From Oopsacas minuta (lineage: Eukaryota; Porifera; Hexactinellida; Lyssacinosida; Leucopsacidae), in contig JAKMXF010000111.1 of the NCBI GenBank assembly GCA_024704765.1, positions 698,619 to 762,618 on the forward strand: a stretch of DNA of 64,000 nucleotides, written 5' to 3'. The notes beneath the pieces were generated by a model. That model was not told where the DNA came from, made no database searches, and saw only the letters and a program-made list of their open reading frames with translations. The position numbers and the translations under genes were made by a program. This document shows positions 62,332 to 64,000 of the stretch, one piece after another (positions within the stretch are counted from its first letter, which is position 1; each line of letters starts with the position of its first letter).

Positions 62332-63951
62332 CTATTTCTCCTCAATTAGTTCTGCTGTAGGAGGGACATCTGATTCTCTTGGACTGTTGTCAGCAGAATA
62401 GTTACGCTCTTGTTTCTTGATACAGTGAGTGGGTATAGGTAGCCTACTGTTAGATGATGAAGATGGGATAGGGAAACTATTTTTAGGCTTGTACTCCTGT
62501 AAGCTAGGTTTTATGACAGTATTTGTCCTATAGAAGGGCTTATTGCTCTCAGATGTAGAGTTATTATTTGTAGATGGATTGTTTTTGCTAACTACCTTGC
62601 TACTAACCTTATTACAACCAATACTGGGCTTGTTTGCTGCTCGAGTCTCACTGTCCGCAGATTTGCCTTTCTTCACTGTAGTTCTTTTCGTCACGGTCCT
62701 TGAAGATTTTTGTATATCCATACTCGCTCCACGAATAGTCACATCTTCCCTCTGCTTACGAGGTGCCCTGTTGGTATGACGTATAAGAGAAGTAGGAGGT
62801 TTTGTAGTAGGCTTATCATCAAGACTAATAAACATAAATCCTTCATCATTAGATCTAGAATTAAGGGCTGATTGCTGTCGTAATCTGTGAATAGCATCTG
62901 TCTGCTTCTGTAATATATAAGGCAGCGATTTCCATCCTTCTGGATCATCTCTCTGAATTATTTGTACCATTCTACAGCAATAGTTTGTGCACTTATCATC
63001 AAGTACACTTAATCTACGTAGCACTGTTTCTTCATTCCACTGCACATCAGTTCCATGCTGGAGAATGGAATAGTTCGCTGAATAAATCTCACATATATTT
63101 TGTATGTTTAGATTAGCTCCAACGTATTTCAGTAGAGTACCCAGATTATCATAGAGCCATACAATCTTAGATACTTTTATGTCAGTTCTAATTAGACTCG
63201 TTATAAATTCTTTAAAGTTATTCAGTACATTTTCATTGAGCTCTTTTTGTAATTTATTCGCGAGAATGTATGCTTCAGATTTTGTGTTGGAACATACTGC
63301 AGCTTTTACCTTTTCTATTTCTTGCATATAAACTAAAGTTTTGCCATCTAACTTGTTTACCATCTTAACTACAATCTGGTATATCTCTTCCTTCGAGCGA
63401 GGAGATAGTCTAGTGTACTCAGACTTACTCCAAGCTTCTGAAAAATATCTTGCAAGCCAATCAACACATTTTGATTTTAGAGGTAGAAGTATACATTCAA
63501 AATCTCTTAGAACTGACATAACTTTTATTAGTTTATCTCGCGTTGGTTTGGTAAATCCTTCTATTACTTGGGTCTCATAATATTGGCCTGATTTATCTTT
63601 AAGCTGTTCTATATTGAAAAAGTCTGAAGCTTGAACGACTCGACTTATCTTCAACTTAGAATCAATCTCACAACATTCTGGGTTATTTAAGAATTTGAGT
63701 AAGAATAATAATACTTCGATATTCAACCAGTTAAAGGAAACTTTTCTTTCAATATTCTCCTTCCATAATGTAGAATGTTGAGACGATAATAGTAATCGAA
63801 AGAATTGACTGTTTTCTATGAGCATATTCTTTTCTACTCTACACGAACCATTATCTACTGCTATGATAATCTCATCTTCTCTCAGAACATTATTGAGAGA
63901 AAAAGCATTTTCTGTTGCAACTAAACTCATCGTGAATAATTCTAATCTCAT
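62332..63951 (-). CDS. BTB-like protein, nested in a TTC30 intron
   Basis: This 539-residue intronless ORF has an N-terminal region that reads like a BTB fold (IIAVDNGSCRVEKNMLIENS, FFRLLLSSQHS, LNIEVLLFLLKFLNNPECCE, VVQASDFFNIEQLKD), then an alpha-helical middle (about 130-330) and a disordered basic, Ser/Thr/Pro/Asn-rich tail (about 370-539). BTBD8-like proteins have a similar plan, but similarity is too weak to name it. As TTC30 needs an N-terminal exon beyond 64000, this gene should lie inside a TTC30 intron, on the same strand. The right flank after its start is only 49 bp in this window. Confidence 0.7.
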   Translation of the reverse strand: MRLELFTMSLVATENAFSLNNVLREDEIIIAVDNGSCRVEKNMLIENSQFFRLLLSSQHSTLWKENIERKVSFNWLNIEVLLFLLKFLNNPECCEIDSKLKISRVVQASDFFNIEQLKDKSGQYYETQVIEGFTKPTRDKLIKVMSVLRDFECILLPLKSKCVDWLARYFSEAWSKSEYTRLSPRSKEEIYQIVVKMVNKLDGKTLVYMQEIEKVKAAVCSNTKSEAYILANKLQKELNENVLNNFKEFITSLIRTDIKVSKIVWLYDNLGTLLKYVGANLNIQNICEIYSANYSILQHGTDVQWNEETVLRRLSVLDDKCTNYCCRMVQIIQRDDPEGWKSLPYILQKQTDAIHRLRQQSALNSRSNDEGFMFISLDDKPTTKPPTSLIRHTNRAPRKQREDVTIRGASMDIQKSSRTVTKRTTVKKGKSADSETRAANKPSIGCNKVSSKVVSKNNPSTNNNSTSESNKPFYRTNTVIKPSLQEYKPKNSFPIPSSSSNSRLPIPTHCIKKQERNYSADNSPRESDVPPTAELIEEK

Positions 63952-64000
63952 TTAAAGGTATTTATATAAATCAAAGTGTGTAGAACTACCATCATAATCT

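Overview
This is nuclear DNA from an animal with a small, AT-rich and very dense genome. The evidence is metazoan-type histone H2B with a histone 3' stem-loop, GT-AG introns of about 50-100 bp, and clear animal orthologues: EXOC5, RIOX1, WDPCP, TECPR2, BTBD9, drebrin-like, TTC30/IFT70, centrin-3, GAMT and XPNPEP1. The gene set keeps cilium and planar-polarity parts. Compactness, base composition and pogo-like MITEs would suit an early-branching animal such as a sponge, but that is inference and I cannot name the species.

Layout, left to right: EXOC5 (5' end cut off), with an LRWD1-like gene and SWSAP1 inside two of its introns; CIAO3; RIOX1 spread over 10.5 kb, with WDPCP, histone H2B, SLC10A7, SWT1 and a broken NHL-repeat gene inside its introns; TECPR2; NUP35; an NHL-like propeller ORF; drebrin-like (DBNL); BTBD9 spread over 11.4 kb, with three DDAH/CtlX-type hydrolase genes, COMMD8, XPNPEP1 and a coiled-coil gene inside its introns; SNAPC1; VARS; CETN3; GAMT; ECHS1; OPA3; DLAT; RCCD1 with PREB in an intron; an orphan acidic protein; a WD40 protein; SPATA4; SKP1; a DnaJ-B chaperone behind heat-shock elements; a short uS14m-like ORF; and TTC30/IFT70 (cut off at the right edge), with an NHL pseudogene, MED31 and a BTB-like gene inside its introns.

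The main observation is architectural. Five multi-exon genes act as hosts, and most of their long introns are almost filled by other complete genes, nearly all intronless, on either strand. The host exons on both sides of each nested gene join in the correct reading phase and continue the same conserved protein, so the host genes look intact. Flanks between nested ORFs and host exons are sometimes as short as 33-125 bp, so promoters and 3' ends of nested genes should overlap host exons. Genes fall into two classes, intron-rich (hosts, TECPR2, VARS, DBNL) and wholly intronless (CIAO3, WDPCP, SLC10A7, SWT1, DLAT, GAMT, ECHS1, SPATA4 and others). Replacement of many genes by retroposed copies would explain this.

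Secondary observations are a three-gene DDAH/CtlX cluster with an inverted pair and a gene-conversion mosaic, a possible second (mitochondrial) start for valyl-tRNA synthetase, a heat-shock element array upstream of the DnaJ gene, a partial tandem duplication around RCCD1 exon 1, and three families of short terminal-inverted-repeat elements confined to introns and intergenic gaps. Exon borders were set by hand from splice consensus, phase and recalled family sequences; no alignment was run.
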